Shown here: positions 25,929 to 35,770 of the stretch, piece by piece | How positions within the stretch are numbered: the stretch's first letter is position 1 | How the letters are laid out: every line of letters begins with the position of its first letter | Source: Clostridia bacterium | GTDB taxonomy: Bacteria; Bacillota; Clostridia; Oscillospirales; Acutalibacteraceae | Reading direction: 5' to 3' | NCBI GenBank assembly: GCA_017467405.1 | Contig: JAFTSH010000001.1 | Location: forward strand, 541,542-605,541 | DNA: 64,000 nt | Notes under the pieces: generated by a model | What the model was told of the DNA's origin: nothing | Databases searched by the model: none | The model's input: only the letters and a program-made list of their open reading frames with translations | Position numbers and translations under genes: made by a program

Positions 25929-27413
25929 ATGAGAAAGACGGTTTTTATGCGCGCTTTTGTCGTGTTACTCGCTTTGGCTCTCGTTTTTGCCTGTTCGGGT
26001 ATTTCTGCCGCGGCGCTCGATAAGAACAAGAACTATAAGGGCTCGCTTTCCGAATACGTCGGCAAGTCGTATCTTAAGAGCGAAAGTAAGCAACTGTTTT
26101 CGTTTGATACCGCCCCTTCGGGAAACACCTCCTCGGGCACCGTTGACACAAAGAACAAAAAAGAGGGAACGGGAAGCTATTCCTATACCTTCTCAACCGA
26201 TTCTTCAACCTCGATAACCAAACTGCTCAACGCACCGAATTTTTTTGAGGCCACCGACTGCACTCCCAGAGGCACCGTAACGCTGCGTATGTGGGTATAC
26301 GTCAACGATATGAATCTGTTGGTAAACGATCATCTCGACGTCCATCCCGACTATCAGGATGAATACGACGACTATACCACCAGCGGAACTCTTTACGTGC
26401 GTATTATAAATTCTAACGGATCCGAAGCAACGGTCAATCATACCATTTACGGAAGCGGCTGGCAGGAGTGCGAGTTCTCGTTTAACCTGAACGACAACGG
26501 CGGAGAGCTGATTGAATCAAACGCTTCGTCGATCACCGGTATGTGGATCGGTGCCAAGGGCTCAAAGGGACTTACCGTAAAACTCGACGATCTCCGTGTC
26601 GTGCGCTTTACCAACGAAGGCTACACTCAGCCTGAGGCTCCCAACGGAGGAAGATGGCTTGCAACCTGCGATTTTGATGCGCTTGACGGTACCTGCATCA
26701 ACGAGTGGTACGGCGGATTTTTCGATCTTGAGGAGAAGGTCGGCGGCAGCTCCAGCGTCGGACTTAACGTAAGACGCATAGACGACTTCCGTCTCTATTG
26801 GCCCAAGCGTAACGTTACCCTTGATTTGGATAAGGATCTGCTCTTTATATGGTACAAGATTGATAACTTCAAGGAGCTTTCACAGATAGAGTTTAACCTG
26901 CATAAAAAAGGCTCTTACGAAACTACAGCGATAGGTCTGCGTAAGCTTGACTTTATGACAAACGTGGTTGATCCCGAAACTCTTGAAAGAGTCGCATACA
27001 AACCCAACGAGTGGAACCTCGCGATGATTCCTCTGTCGGGATATAAATCCGTGAACGGCGGTATGAATCTTTTCAACGTAGGTACTATGCGTGTTGCGGT
27101 TTTCGGCACCTGCAACAAGGTCAATTTCAATATGTATTTCGACGATATATACGTAGTTGACAAGACGAAACTCAGTATGGGTACTACTCAGGATTCCGAT
27201 GCGTCCGCCCCGTCCGATGGCACATCCGAAATTACGAGCGAACCGACGTCTGAAAATGCGCCTTCCGTTACGGGAATTATCATAGGCGTCGCAGCACTGG
27301 CCGTAATCGTTGCGGTTGCCGTCGTAGTAATAATAAAGAAAGCAAAAAAGAAGAAAGCCGTAGCTGACGTGAAGGAAGAATCCGAAGCACAGCCCGACGA
27401 AAACGAAGAATAA
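25929..27413 (+). CDS. Secreted, C-terminally anchored surface protein, paralogue of 17191
   Basis: A 494-residue exported protein of unknown function. Signal peptide (about 1-30, ending ISAAA), two jelly-roll-like domains (LFSFDTA... VKLDDLRVV and CDFDALDG... MYFDDIYVV), a Ser/Thr/Pro/Glu linker (SDASAPSDGTSEITSEP), a transmembrane helix near 447-469, a Lys-rich stretch and an acidic C-terminus. The order matches the protein at 17191. Its promoter core equals that of the two solute-binding lipoproteins just upstream, suggesting joint expression. It may capture polysaccharide for that uptake system (inference). ATG 25929 follows AAGGAAG. Confidence 0.72.
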   Translation: MRKTVFMRAFVVLLALALVFACSGISAAALDKNKNYKGSLSEYVGKSYLKSESKQLFSFDTAPSGNTSSGTVDTKNKKEGTGSYSYTFSTDSSTSITKLLNAPNFFEATDCTPRGTVTLRMWVYVNDMNLLVNDHLDVHPDYQDEYDDYTTSGTLYVRIINSNGSEATVNHTIYGSGWQECEFSFNLNDNGGELIESNASSITGMWIGAKGSKGLTVKLDDLRVVRFTNEGYTQPEAPNGGRWLATCDFDALDGTCINEWYGGFFDLEEKVGGSSSVGLNVRRIDDFRLYWPKRNVTLDLDKDLLFIWYKIDNFKELSQIEFNLHKKGSYETTAIGLRKLDFMTNVVDPETLERVAYKPNEWNLAMIPLSGYKSVNGGMNLFNVGTMRVAVFGTCNKVNFNMYFDDIYVVDKTKLSMGTTQDSDASAPSDGTSEITSEPTSENAPSVTGIIIGVAALAVIVAVAVVVIIKKAKKKKAVADVKEESEAQPDENEE

Positions 27414-27416
27414 TTA

Positions 27417-27457
27417 AAAGCCTTTTGCTGTGATTAACCGTCGCAGCAAAGGGCTTT
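27417..27457. terminator. Bidirectional terminator
   Basis: 14-base stem AAAGCCTTTTGCTG (27417-27430) with 27444-27457 (one wobble), between convergent genes. Confidence 0.83.
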
Positions 27458-27464
27458 GTCTTAT

Positions 27465-28028
27465 TTACATATCCGAAATAAATCTGTCAAGCTCCCGTTT
27501 TAAGAGCGATACGGGAAGACCGACGACGTTGAAATAATCGCCCTCAATTTCGCTTACGAGTAACGAGCCTTTGCCCTGAATACCGTAAGCCCCTGCCTTG
27601 TCAAGCGGCTCGCCCGTAGCGATATATTCCTTAATCTCATTTTCGGTGAGTGGAAAAAATCTTACCTTTGTCACGCGGTCGAAAAGCACCTTTTTGTCTT
27701 TGCGGCAAATACAGCAGCCTGTGATGACCTTATGCTCGCTGTTTGAGAGCATTCTTAACATTCTTGCTGCGTCTTCGGCGTCTGTGGGTTTTCCAAGCAT
27801 CTCACCCTGCGAAAACACCGACGTATCACACCCGATCACTATTGCGTCGGGATGTTCGGCGGCAACCGCGCTTGCCTTCAGGTCGGCGAGAAAACGGGGG
27901 GCTTCTTCGGGCGGCATATCGTCGGGTACTGTTTCGTCAACGTCGGAACAGATGACCGAAAAATCCGAGGTTATCATATTCATAAGCTCTTTACGCCTCG
28001 GAGAGGCAGATGCAAGAATAATCTTCAT
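27465..28028 (-). CDS. maf: Maf family nucleoside-triphosphate pyrophosphatase
   Basis: A 187-residue house-cleaning enzyme that hydrolyses non-canonical or excess nucleotides (dTTP/UTP type in related proteins) to monophosphate and pyrophosphate. Seen: ILASASPRRKELM at the N-terminus (phosphate-binding), the catalytic Asp region GCDTSVF, KPTDAEDA, and YGIQGKGSLLVSEIEGDYFNVVGLP at full match (quoted region spans about residues 143-167). Start 28028 at MKIILASAS; the five preceding codons lack a ribosome site, while GGGAG lies 8 bases before 28028. Single gene. Confidence 0.95.
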   Translation of the reverse strand: MKIILASASPRRKELMNMITSDFSVICSDVDETVPDDMPPEEAPRFLADLKASAVAAEHPDAIVIGCDTSVFSQGEMLGKPTDAEDAARMLRMLSNSEHKVITGCCICRKDKKVLFDRVTKVRFFPLTENEIKEYIATGEPLDKAGAYGIQGKGSLLVSEIEGDYFNVVGLPVSLLKRELDRFISDM

Positions 28029-28150
28029 ACAATCAACTCCCACGGTATTATAACTCCGCGGTAAAATTTTTTCAAGAAAAATATACCTTTTATGAAACCT
28101 TTGACCCGTCTGAAGGGTATTACGGTCAGAAGACAGAGAGGAGGAAGGTT

Positions 28151-28657
28151 ATGGACTCAAGGTCGTTGCGTACGGACGGCACAGGTCAATACCTCATTTC
28201 GCCGCAAAACGCCTACAATATTTACGGTACGATGGTTTACCGTCTGGCTTTTGCGAGAACGGCGAGCAGGGAAGATGCAGACGACGTAACGCAGGAGGTG
28301 TTTTTGCGTCTCCTGAAGAAAAAGCCGCGCTTTGAGAGCGAAGAGCATCTGCGCGCTTGGCTGGTTACCGTTACGCTCAACTGTACCCGAAAGCTCTTCG
28401 GATCGGCCTACAGGCGCCGCTCAACCGAGCTGAGTGCCGATATCCCCGCGCCCGAAAGGGAGGAGAACGGGGTACTTGATGCCGTGATGTCTTTGCCGTC
28501 CAAGTACAGGACGGTCATACACCTTCACTATTTTGAGGGATATTCGGTTGAAGAAATATCCCGCCTCACCTCGGTCGGTGTAAATACCGTAAAGACCCGT
28601 CTTATGCGCGGCCGCACACGGCTGAGAGAAACGTTGGGAGATGAAGATGATGTTTGA
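28151..28657 (+). CDS. ECF-type RNA polymerase sigma factor
   Basis: A 168-residue sigma factor with region 2 (DADDVTQEVFLRLLKK, the core-binding and -10 recognising part) and region 4 (LPSKYRTVIHLHYFEGYSVE, then HTH TSVGVNTVKTRLMRGR). ATG 28151 follows GAGGAAGG. It overlaps the next gene, a membrane-anchored beta-propeller protein, by 11 bases, the usual position of an anti-sigma factor. TGAAACCTT at 28093-28101 resembles ECF -35 elements, hinting at self-control, but no convincing -10 was found. Confidence 0.9.
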   Translation: MDSRSLRTDGTGQYLISPQNAYNIYGTMVYRLAFARTASREDADDVTQEVFLRLLKKKPRFESEEHLRAWLVTVTLNCTRKLFGSAYRRRSTELSADIPAPEREENGVLDAVMSLPSKYRTVIHLHYFEGYSVEEISRLTSVGVNTVKTRLMRGRTRLRETLGDEDDV

Positions 28658-30659
28658 TAAATACAAAAACGCAATGCAAAGAGAAGCACCGTCAGCCTAC
28701 ACCGACAAGAGGCTGAGCGAAGCCTTTGCAGAGCCGGAGAAGGTTGCGGTTACCCCCAAAAAACGCCGTCTCGGAATGAAAATATCAATTATTTCCGTTT
28801 GCACCGTTCTTTGTCTTATGGTATCGGTGATTGCGGTTGCAAATCTCGGTCGTGACGATACGGTCATTGATCCTTCCGGTGTTCAGGGTTATTATTCCGG
28901 AACGGGCGCGGTAAGACTCAGCGGAGTTACCTATAAAGATCTTTTCGGTGCAATAGAAAGCCTTCAGAATCAATACGCTAACGATCCTGCCGAGGGTGAA
29001 AAGTTTAACCTGTTTGAAGGTATAATAGATATATTCACCGGCGGGGTTAAGGGTGACAGTGCCGCTCCTGAGGATGATATGTTGGTGGATACGGAAGGAA
29101 GCATTGACAGCTATACGAATTCTTCGGGCGAATATTCCGAAACCAACACGCAGGTAGAGGGCATCGACGAGGCAGACGTAGTCAAGACCGACGGAAAATA
29201 TATCTACGCGGCCTTTGACGGCGATACGATTGCGATTATCCGTGCCGAAGAAGGCGAGCTCACCCTCGTTTCAAAAATCACGCTGAAAGGTGCAAAGATA
29301 CACGAGATGTATCTTTCGTCCGATAAGCTGACCGTAATATCCGACAACTTCGGCGGAGTATCGCTTCTTTCGGGTCTCGACGGGGAGACAAATCAGTCAA
29401 CCGATTACGACAGCAGCAGTATGCATAAAATGACCTGCGCGTCCGTTTTTGACGTCACAGACCCCACTTATCCGAAATATGAAAAGGTAATGGGTCAGGA
29501 CGGCTACTATATATCCTCGCGTATGACCGACGGTCGGCTTCTGATGTTTACCAATATGTACTATTACGACAAGTGCAGCGAGGACTCCCTTTTGAGCTAC
29601 GTCCCATGCGTTTTCGCAGGATCGGATAAAAAGGTGCTTTCCGAGAAGGAGCTTGCGATGGCGGCGGAGATTTCGGCACCCTCTTATCTCGTTGCCTGCG
29701 CGTACGACACCCTCAATCTTGAGCTGATTTCAAGGTTTGCAATGCTCGGCGGCGGAAATACCCTTTACGTAAATTCTTTGAGTGCTTATATCGCAATGGG
29801 CAGATACAAGACCGAGAAAAAGGACGGAAAGACGGTAGGCGGAAAGAGCGTGACGGATATCGTACGCTTTTCGGTCACCGAAAAAGGGCTTGAGTCACCC
29901 TTGACGGTAACGGTTGACGGTGCGGTGCTCAATCAGTTCTCGATGGATGAGAAGGACGGTTACCTGCGTCTGGTAACCACCGAAAACGAGAATAAATACA
30001 CCCAGCACGGTGAGTTCTACACCTCAACGCAGAGCGGCACGAGTGCTTCCGTGAGGATCTTTGACGGCACCCTGAAAAAGGTAGGGGAGATAACCGACAT
30101 CGCCAAGGGCGAGCGGGTGTATTCCGTGAGGTTTATGGGTGATATCGCCTACTTTGTCACCTATTACCGCACCGATCCTCTTTTTACGGTTGACCTGACC
30201 GATCCGACTGCCCCGAAGATAATCGGAAAACTCAAGATACCCGGATTTTCGGAGTACCTGCACCCGTGGGGAGATGGAAGACTTTTTGGATTCGGCAAGA
30301 CGGATGACGGTTACCTTAAACTTTCGATGTTCAACACCGAAGACCCTACTAAGGTTACCGAGATCACGGTTCAGGCTCTCAATTCTCACTATTCTGCCGC
30401 AAGCAGCAACCATAAAGCCATCGTTGTGTCTTACGACAGAGGGTTGATAGCCTTCCAGGCCGACAACGGCTACCGCGTATATTCCTATGCCGATAAGACG
30501 GGTTTCATCAAGCTTGCAGAAATCGAACTGTCCGGCTACGATTGTCGCGGACTCTATATCGGTGATTACTTCTACGTGTGCGACAACGAATCGGTATCAT
30601 CCTACGATATGACCGAAAGCTTTACCCTTAAAAGCAAACTCAACTGCCGCGTCGCGTAA
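28647..30659 (+). CDS. Membrane-anchored beta-propeller protein, putative anti-sigma factor
   Basis: A 670-residue protein. Order: about 40 cytoplasmic residues (DKYKNAMQREAPSAYTDKRL), one transmembrane helix near residues 46-66, a linker, then a large outside domain with the block TQVEGIDEADVVKTDG, the mark of the secreted beta-propeller family PF09826. Overlap with the sigma gene and type II membrane topology suggest that the short cytoplasmic tail binds the sigma factor and the propeller senses something outside (inference; no classic zinc anti-sigma HxxxCxxC motif is present). GGGAG at 28636-28640 serves ATG 28647 or 28650. Confidence 0.75.
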   Translation: MMFDKYKNAMQREAPSAYTDKRLSEAFAEPEKVAVTPKKRRLGMKISIISVCTVLCLMVSVIAVANLGRDDTVIDPSGVQGYYSGTGAVRLSGVTYKDLFGAIESLQNQYANDPAEGEKFNLFEGIIDIFTGGVKGDSAAPEDDMLVDTEGSIDSYTNSSGEYSETNTQVEGIDEADVVKTDGKYIYAAFDGDTIAIIRAEEGELTLVSKITLKGAKIHEMYLSSDKLTVISDNFGGVSLLSGLDGETNQSTDYDSSSMHKMTCASVFDVTDPTYPKYEKVMGQDGYYISSRMTDGRLLMFTNMYYYDKCSEDSLLSYVPCVFAGSDKKVLSEKELAMAAEISAPSYLVACAYDTLNLELISRFAMLGGGNTLYVNSLSAYIAMGRYKTEKKDGKTVGGKSVTDIVRFSVTEKGLESPLTVTVDGAVLNQFSMDEKDGYLRLVTTENENKYTQHGEFYTSTQSGTSASVRIFDGTLKKVGEITDIAKGERVYSVRFMGDIAYFVTYYRTDPLFTVDLTDPTAPKIIGKLKIPGFSEYLHPWGDGRLFGFGKTDDGYLKLSMFNTEDPTKVTEITVQALNSHYSAASSNHKAIVVSYDRGLIAFQADNGYRVYSYADKTGFIKLAEIELSGYDCRGLYIGDYFYVCDNESVSSYDMTESFTLKSKLNCRVA

Positions 30660-30675
30660 CGGGGTTGAAAAGCAA

Positions 30676-30706
30676 AAAACAGACCGCTTTGATTGCGGTC
30701 TGTTTT
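30676..30706. terminator. Bidirectional terminator of the propeller gene and the rarA operon
   Basis: 12-base stem AAAACAGACCGC (30676-30687) with 30695-30706, T-run on both strands. Confidence 0.88.
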
Positions 30707-30738
30707 GCATTGTACCGAGAACCTGATTTACAACGGGG

Positions 30739-32025
30739 TTACTTGCCCGTGCTCGGGTTTTGTCCCTTCACGGCCTCCCAATAGGCTCTTGCGGCCTGTT
30801 CGGTCTTGTTGTCCGAAAATTCATAGTAGACCCTGTCGGAAAGCTCGTCGGGCAGATATTGCTGTTTTATCCAATGCCCCGGGTAGGAGTGGGGATAAAG
30901 GTAGGTGAGTCCGCGCCCCATCTTATGCGCGCCTTCGTAATGCGCATCCTTAAGATGTGCGGGAATATCACCGCAGCCGCCCTTTCTGATGTCCTCGAGT
31001 GCCGCGTCGATGGCGGATATTCCCGAGATGGACTTGGGCGAGGTGCAGACCAGAATTACCGCGTCAGCAAGGGGAATCCGTGCCTCGGGAAGTCCGACCT
31101 GAAGCGCCGCGTCAACGGCAGATTTTACGATCGGCAGTATCATCGGATAGGCAAGTCCGACGTCCTCGGCCGCACAGACCATCAGTCTGCGACAGATAGA
31201 GGGAAGGTCACCTGCCTCAATAAGGCGTGCAAGATAGTGTATCGCGGCGTTGGCATCCGAGCCGCGCATAGACTTCTGAAAGGCTGAAAGTATATCGTAG
31301 TGCGAATCACCGTCGCGGTCGTACCGCATGGCGCTTTTCCCCGAAAGTGCCGTGACTGTTTCCATCGAAATACATACAATGCTGTCATCGGTGGGAATGG
31401 TGGAGAGCAGGGCGGTTTCGGTCATATTGATGGCCTTTCGGACGTCGCCGCCCGAGGCACCTGCAATGTGCTCTACGACTCCGTCTTGTGCGGAGATACC
31501 GATACCTTTTTCTTCGGACATAAAGGATATGGCACGCCTGACCGCCTTTGCGGCCTCGGCTTCCTTTACCGGCCTGAATTCAAACACGTTAGAACGGCTT
31601 AAAATGGCGTTGTATATGTAGAAATAGGGGTTTTCGGTAGTAGAGGCGATGAGGGTTATCCGTCCGTTTTCGATGTGCTCGAGAAGGGATTGCTGCTGCT
31701 TCTTGTTGAAATACTGTATCTCGTCAAGGTACAGCAGTATTCCGTTGGGAGCCGCAAGGGTGTCAAGCTCGGCAACTATATCCTTGATATCCGAGGTTGA
31801 AGCGGTGGTTGCGTTAAGACGGTGAAGACGTCTGTCGGTGCGCTTGGCAATGATCGCGGCAAGGGTGGTCTTGCCTACGCCTGATGGGCCGTAAAATATC
31901 ATATTGGGAACTTCGCCCGACTCGATAATATTTCTGAGCGGCTTGTTTGGCCCGAGCAGATGCTCCTGTCCTACCATATCGTCGAGGCTTTTCGGCCTCA
32001 TTCTGTCGGCAAGCGGTGAAAACAC
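30739..32025 (-). CDS. rarA: Replication-associated recombination protein RarA (MgsA)
   Basis: A 428-residue clamp-loader-like AAA+ ATPase acting at stalled replication forks. Seen: RPKSLDDMVGQEHLLG, Walker A GPSGVGKT (46-53), Walker B LLYLDEIQ (Asp101-Glu102), sensor block STTENPYF, and the C-terminal tetramerisation part (AHKMGRGLTYLYPHSYPGHW). The start is GTG 32025, with AAGGAAG 8 bases upstream. Last gene of the long minus-strand run, 16 bases after glyA. Confidence 0.95.
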   Translation of the reverse strand: MFSPLADRMRPKSLDDMVGQEHLLGPNKPLRNIIESGEVPNMIFYGPSGVGKTTLAAIIAKRTDRRLHRLNATTASTSDIKDIVAELDTLAAPNGILLYLDEIQYFNKKQQQSLLEHIENGRITLIASTTENPYFYIYNAILSRSNVFEFRPVKEAEAAKAVRRAISFMSEEKGIGISAQDGVVEHIAGASGGDVRKAINMTETALLSTIPTDDSIVCISMETVTALSGKSAMRYDRDGDSHYDILSAFQKSMRGSDANAAIHYLARLIEAGDLPSICRRLMVCAAEDVGLAYPMILPIVKSAVDAALQVGLPEARIPLADAVILVCTSPKSISGISAIDAALEDIRKGGCGDIPAHLKDAHYEGAHKMGRGLTYLYPHSYPGHWIKQQYLPDELSDRVYYEFSDNKTEQAARAYWEAVKGQNPSTGK

Positions 32026-32041
32026 TTAATGCACTTCCTTA

Positions 32042-33292
32042 TTATTCGTAGAGGGGGTGCTTTTTGCAGATAGCAGTTACGCCCTCACGGATTGCGTCGG
32101 CCTTGGTGTCAAACTCAAATACGGCGTCGCGGATGTAGCCTGCGATCGCGTCCATATCCGACGTATCAAGACCGCGGGAGGTTGCGGCAGGGGTGCCCAG
32201 ACGGACGCCGCTTGTAACCATCGGCGAGAGGGGCTCCTGAGGAACGGTGTTCTTGTTGGCGGTGATATATACTTCGTCAAGACGGTGCTCGAGCTCCTTG
32301 CCGGTGACACCGGTTCCGCGCAGATCGAGCAGCATCAGGTGATTGTCGGTTCCGCCCGAAACGATGTTAAGACCGCGTGAAAGGAGTCCGTTGCAGAGTG
32401 CCTGAGCGTTGTCGAGGATGTTCTGCTGATATACCTTGAACTCGGGCTTGAGAGCCTCACCGAAGCAAACGGCCTTGCCCGCGATAACGTGCTCGAGAGG
32501 ACCGCCCTGCTGTCCGGGGAATATGGACTTGTCGATCTGCTTTGCGAGCTCCTCGCGGCAGAGGATCATTCCGCCTCTGGGACCTCTGAGGGTCTTGTGG
32601 GTGGTAGTGGTTACGATATCTGCGTAGGGAACGGGCGAGGGGTGCAGACCTGTGGCAACAAGACCGGCAATGTGTGCCATGTCAACCATGAAGAGCGCTC
32701 CGACCTTCTTGGCAATGTCGGCAAATCTCGCAAAGTCGATGGTGCGGCAGTATGCCGAAGCACCTGCGACGATCAGCTTGGGTGAGCATTCCTTTGCAAT
32801 GCGCTCAACCTCGTCGTAGTCGATAAATCCGTTGGCGTCTACACCGTAGGCTACAAAGTTGTAAAGCTTGCCCGAAGCGTTGACGGGAGAGCCGTGGGTA
32901 AGGTGACCACCTTCGCTGAGGTTCATTCCCATGATCGTGTCACCGGCCTCGCAGACGGCAAAATAAGAGGCAAGATTGGCCTGTGCACCCGAGTGGGGCT
33001 GTACGTTGGCGTGCTCTGCGCCGAAGAGCTCTTTGGCTCTGTCGCGGGCGATGTTTTCAACAACGTCAACGTATTGGCATCCGCCGTAGTAGCGGCGTCC
33101 GGGGTATCCCTCGGCATACTTGTTGGTAAGTACCGAGCCCATAGCGGCCATTACGGCAGGGGAGACGAAGTTTTCAGAGGCGATAAGCTCAATGTTTCTT
33201 CTCTGTCTGCCGAGCTCGTTGGCCATGGCCTCTCCGACCTCAGGATCATACTTTGTTACGAATCCGATGGTATCCATCATATCTTTGTACAT
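32042..33292 (-). CDS. glyA: Serine hydroxymethyltransferase
   Basis: A 416-residue PLP enzyme interconverting serine plus tetrahydrofolate with glycine plus 5,10-methylene-THF, the main one-carbon source. Seen: [42 protein letters not shown], and the PLP lysine in [14 protein letters not shown] (Lys233). Length is normal. ATG 33292 follows AAAGGACG. No glycine riboswitch or T-box was seen before it; it appears to be co-transcribed with mutS2. Confidence 0.97.
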   Translation of the reverse strand: MYKDMMDTIGFVTKYDPEVGEAMANELGRQRRNIELIASENFVSPAVMAAMGSVLTNKYAEGYPGRRYYGGCQYVDVVENIARDRAKELFGAEHANVQPHSGAQANLASYFAVCEAGDTIMGMNLSEGGHLTHGSPVNASGKLYNFVAYGVDANGFIDYDEVERIAKECSPKLIVAGASAYCRTIDFARFADIAKKVGALFMVDMAHIAGLVATGLHPSPVPYADIVTTTTHKTLRGPRGGMILCREELAKQIDKSIFPGQQGGPLEHVIAGKAVCFGEALKPEFKVYQQNILDNAQALCNGLLSRGLNIVSGGTDNHLMLLDLRGTGVTGKELEHRLDEVYITANKNTVPQEPLSPMVTSGVRLGTPAATSRGLDTSDMDAIAGYIRDAVFEFDTKADAIREGVTAICKKHPLYE

Positions 33293-33320
33293 TTTAGGAA
33301 CGTCCTTTCATGTTGATTTA

Positions 33321-35705
33321 TTATTTCAATGCGGCAATGGTGACTCCGTCCTCGCCCTCGCCGTAAACACCCGGCCTGAAGGTCTTGACCGACGGATGTT
33401 TTCTGAGATGGGTGCGGACCGCAGCGCGCAGAGCGCCGGTACCTTTGCCGTGAATGATCGTTATCTGCTCGAGCTTGCACAGAACGGCGTTGTCTATGAA
33501 AAGGTCGAGCTGCGGCAGAGCCTCGTCCACCATAAGACCGCGAAGGTCAACGTCGGAGCCCATGTTGTTGAGTGCACGGGAATCGACACCCCTTGCGGCA
33601 GGCTTTTCCTTGACGTACTCCGGCGGCTTTTCCTTAAGAAGACGAAGATTTGAAAGATTTACCTTGGTGCGTATGATTCCGGCCTGAACGAAGACGTAGT
33701 CGGCGCCTTTGGGAGCATCGGTAACGGTTGCCTTTTTATCTATATCTGCTATCAGAACGACGTCACCGACCTTAAGCGCGCGGGGAAGCACGTAACCGTC
33801 GGATTTCTTTTTGACAACGGGATTTGCCTCGTCCTCGACGGCGTTCATACCCGCCTTTGCGGCGGCTTTCGCTCTGCGAAGCCGGTCGGATGCCTCGTCC
33901 TTTGCGGCATCGCGGCGAAGCTCCTCAAGCTCGGAAATAAGCCGCTCGGATTGCGCGCGCGTGCGGTCGACTATCCGCCTTGCCTCGTCCCTTGCGCGCT
34001 GAAGCTCCTTCTCGCGTTCAGCCTCATATTTTTTTTGCTTTTCGTCAGCTTCTTTTGCAAGCTGCTCGGCGCGGTAGCGCTGGCGCCTTGCCTCGTCCTG
34101 CTGCTTTTCAAGCTCGATGCGTCCGACTTCAAGAGTGTTGAGAATATCCTCAAACCGATTGCTCTGTTCGGGAACGATAGACTTCGCACGTTCGATGACC
34201 TGAGGCTCCATTCCGAGACGCTCAAGTATTGCAAAAGCGTTAGAGCGACCGGGGAGACCTATAAGAAGTCTGTATGTCGGGGAAAGGGTGTTTACGTCAA
34301 ATTCGCAGCTGGCGTTCATTACTCCGTCGGTGCGAAGTGCGTATTCCTTGATCTCTGCGTAGTGCGTGGTCGCGGCGGTCTTGGCACCGAGAGCGCGCAG
34401 GTGTTCGAGCACCGCAACCGCAAGTGCGGCTCCCTCCACGGGGTCGGTGCCTGCTCCAAGCTCGTCGAGAAGAACCAGAGAGCGTTGCCCCGTTTCGGCT
34501 ATTATGGCGATTATGTTGGTCATATGTGCCGAGAAGGTGGAGAGCGACTGTTCGATTGATTGCTCATCACCGATGTCGGCGAGTACGTTCTCAAAAACCG
34601 AAACGCGGCTTCCGGAGCTTACGGGAAGCATCAGTCCGCATTCAGCCATAAGGGTGAGAAGTCCCAGCGTTTTGAGTGAAACGGTCTTGCCGCCCGTGTT
34701 GGGTCCGGTGATTACGAGGGTGTCAAAGTCGTCTCCGATACGGATATCGGTCGGTACCACCTTGTCCTTTGCGAGAAGCGGATGCCTCGCTTTTTTGAGC
34801 TCGATAATTCCGTCATCAGACAGTATTGGGGCTACGGCGTTCATCTCGTAGGCAAGCTGTGCCTTGGCGAAAATCAGATTGAGCTCGACACAGATCTCAT
34901 AGCTTGTCGAGATCGGAACCGAATATCCTCCCGCATCGGCCGAAAGCTCCGCAAGAATTCGCTCGATTTCCTGCTTTTCCTTTTGCCTGAGAATCCGGAT
35001 CTCGTTATTGGCTTCGACTACCTCCATGGGCTCGATAAAAAGTGTAGCGCCCGAGGATGAGGTGTCGTGCACGAGTCCTGAAATCTGTGAGCGGTATTCC
35101 TGCTTTACGGGAACGACGAAACGTCCGTCGCGCATCGTGATAATCGAATCCTGAAGATATTTCTGTTCCGAGGATGAATGTACCATCTTTTCAAGACGGT
35201 CTCTTGCGCGGTTTTGAGCCGCAGAGATCTTACGCCGTATGTCAGCGAGGGCAGGGGAGGCGCGGTCACTCATCTCCTCCTCGGAAATAATGCAGGTGGT
35301 TATTTTTTCTTCAAAACTGCGGTTGGTGTAGATTGCGTCAAACCGTTCGTTCAGACAGGTAGGAATATCCGCCGAATGGCTTCGCCAATCCTTGAGTGTT
35401 CTGAATATATGCAGCACCGACGCAACCGTCAGGAGCTCTCCCATCGAGAGGATTCCCGAGGCGTCGGCGCGGGCAAGCGCGTTCTTGATGTTTGTAAGTC
35501 CTCCGAAGGAGGGCGCGCCGAATCTGGCAATGAGCATATGAGCGTCGACCGTTTGCTGCATCAGCTCGTTCGCCTCGAAAAGATGTCCTGTGGGTACAAG
35601 AGCAAGAGCCGCTTCGGCCGCATCAGGGCAGGCGGTGCGCTTGGCGAGCATGGCAAGTATCTTGTCGAGCTCAAGTGATCTGATATGCTTGAGGGTGTAC
35701 GGCAT
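33321..35705 (-). CDS. mutS2: Endonuclease MutS2
   Basis: A 794-residue MutS-family ATPase without the mismatch-recognition domain. Core helices, then Walker A GPNTGGKT (about 333-340), LLDELGAGTDPVEG, a long coiled coil rich in Glu/Arg/Lys (about 520-620), and a C-terminal Smr nuclease domain from about 715 (VDLRGLMVDEALPQ and IIHGKGTGALR). Known roles: suppression of recombination, and in Bacillus splitting of collided ribosomes. ATG 35705 follows AAGGAG. 65 bases separate it from recO upstream. Confidence 0.96.
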   Translation of the reverse strand: MPYTLKHIRSLELDKILAMLAKRTACPDAAEAALALVPTGHLFEANELMQQTVDAHMLIARFGAPSFGGLTNIKNALARADASGILSMGELLTVASVLHIFRTLKDWRSHSADIPTCLNERFDAIYTNRSFEEKITTCIISEEEMSDRASPALADIRRKISAAQNRARDRLEKMVHSSSEQKYLQDSIITMRDGRFVVPVKQEYRSQISGLVHDTSSSGATLFIEPMEVVEANNEIRILRQKEKQEIERILAELSADAGGYSVPISTSYEICVELNLIFAKAQLAYEMNAVAPILSDDGIIELKKARHPLLAKDKVVPTDIRIGDDFDTLVITGPNTGGKTVSLKTLGLLTLMAECGLMLPVSSGSRVSVFENVLADIGDEQSIEQSLSTFSAHMTNIIAIIAETGQRSLVLLDELGAGTDPVEGAALAVAVLEHLRALGAKTAATTHYAEIKEYALRTDGVMNASCEFDVNTLSPTYRLLIGLPGRSNAFAILERLGMEPQVIERAKSIVPEQSNRFEDILNTLEVGRIELEKQQDEARRQRYRAEQLAKEADEKQKKYEAEREKELQRARDEARRIVDRTRAQSERLISELEELRRDAAKDEASDRLRRAKAAAKAGMNAVEDEANPVVKKKSDGYVLPRALKVGDVVLIADIDKKATVTDAPKGADYVFVQAGIIRTKVNLSNLRLLKEKPPEYVKEKPAARGVDSRALNNMGSDVDLRGLMVDEALPQLDLFIDNAVLCKLEQITIIHGKGTGALRAAVRTHLRKHPSVKTFRPGVYGEGEDGVTIAALK

Positions 35706-35770
35706 GGATTTCTCCTTAAGTACAGAGCGAAATATCCGATTTGCTGTTCTAAAGACGCGGATTTTCGCCG

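Noticed and set aside
17191..27413. Sortase (LPxTG) anchoring of surface proteins
   Set aside because: No LPxTG-like motif before the helix, and a 25-30 residue acidic tail follows the basic patch.
32042..33320. Glycine riboswitch or T-box ahead of glyA
   Set aside because: Only 28 bases separate glyA from mutS2 and no structured leader is present.
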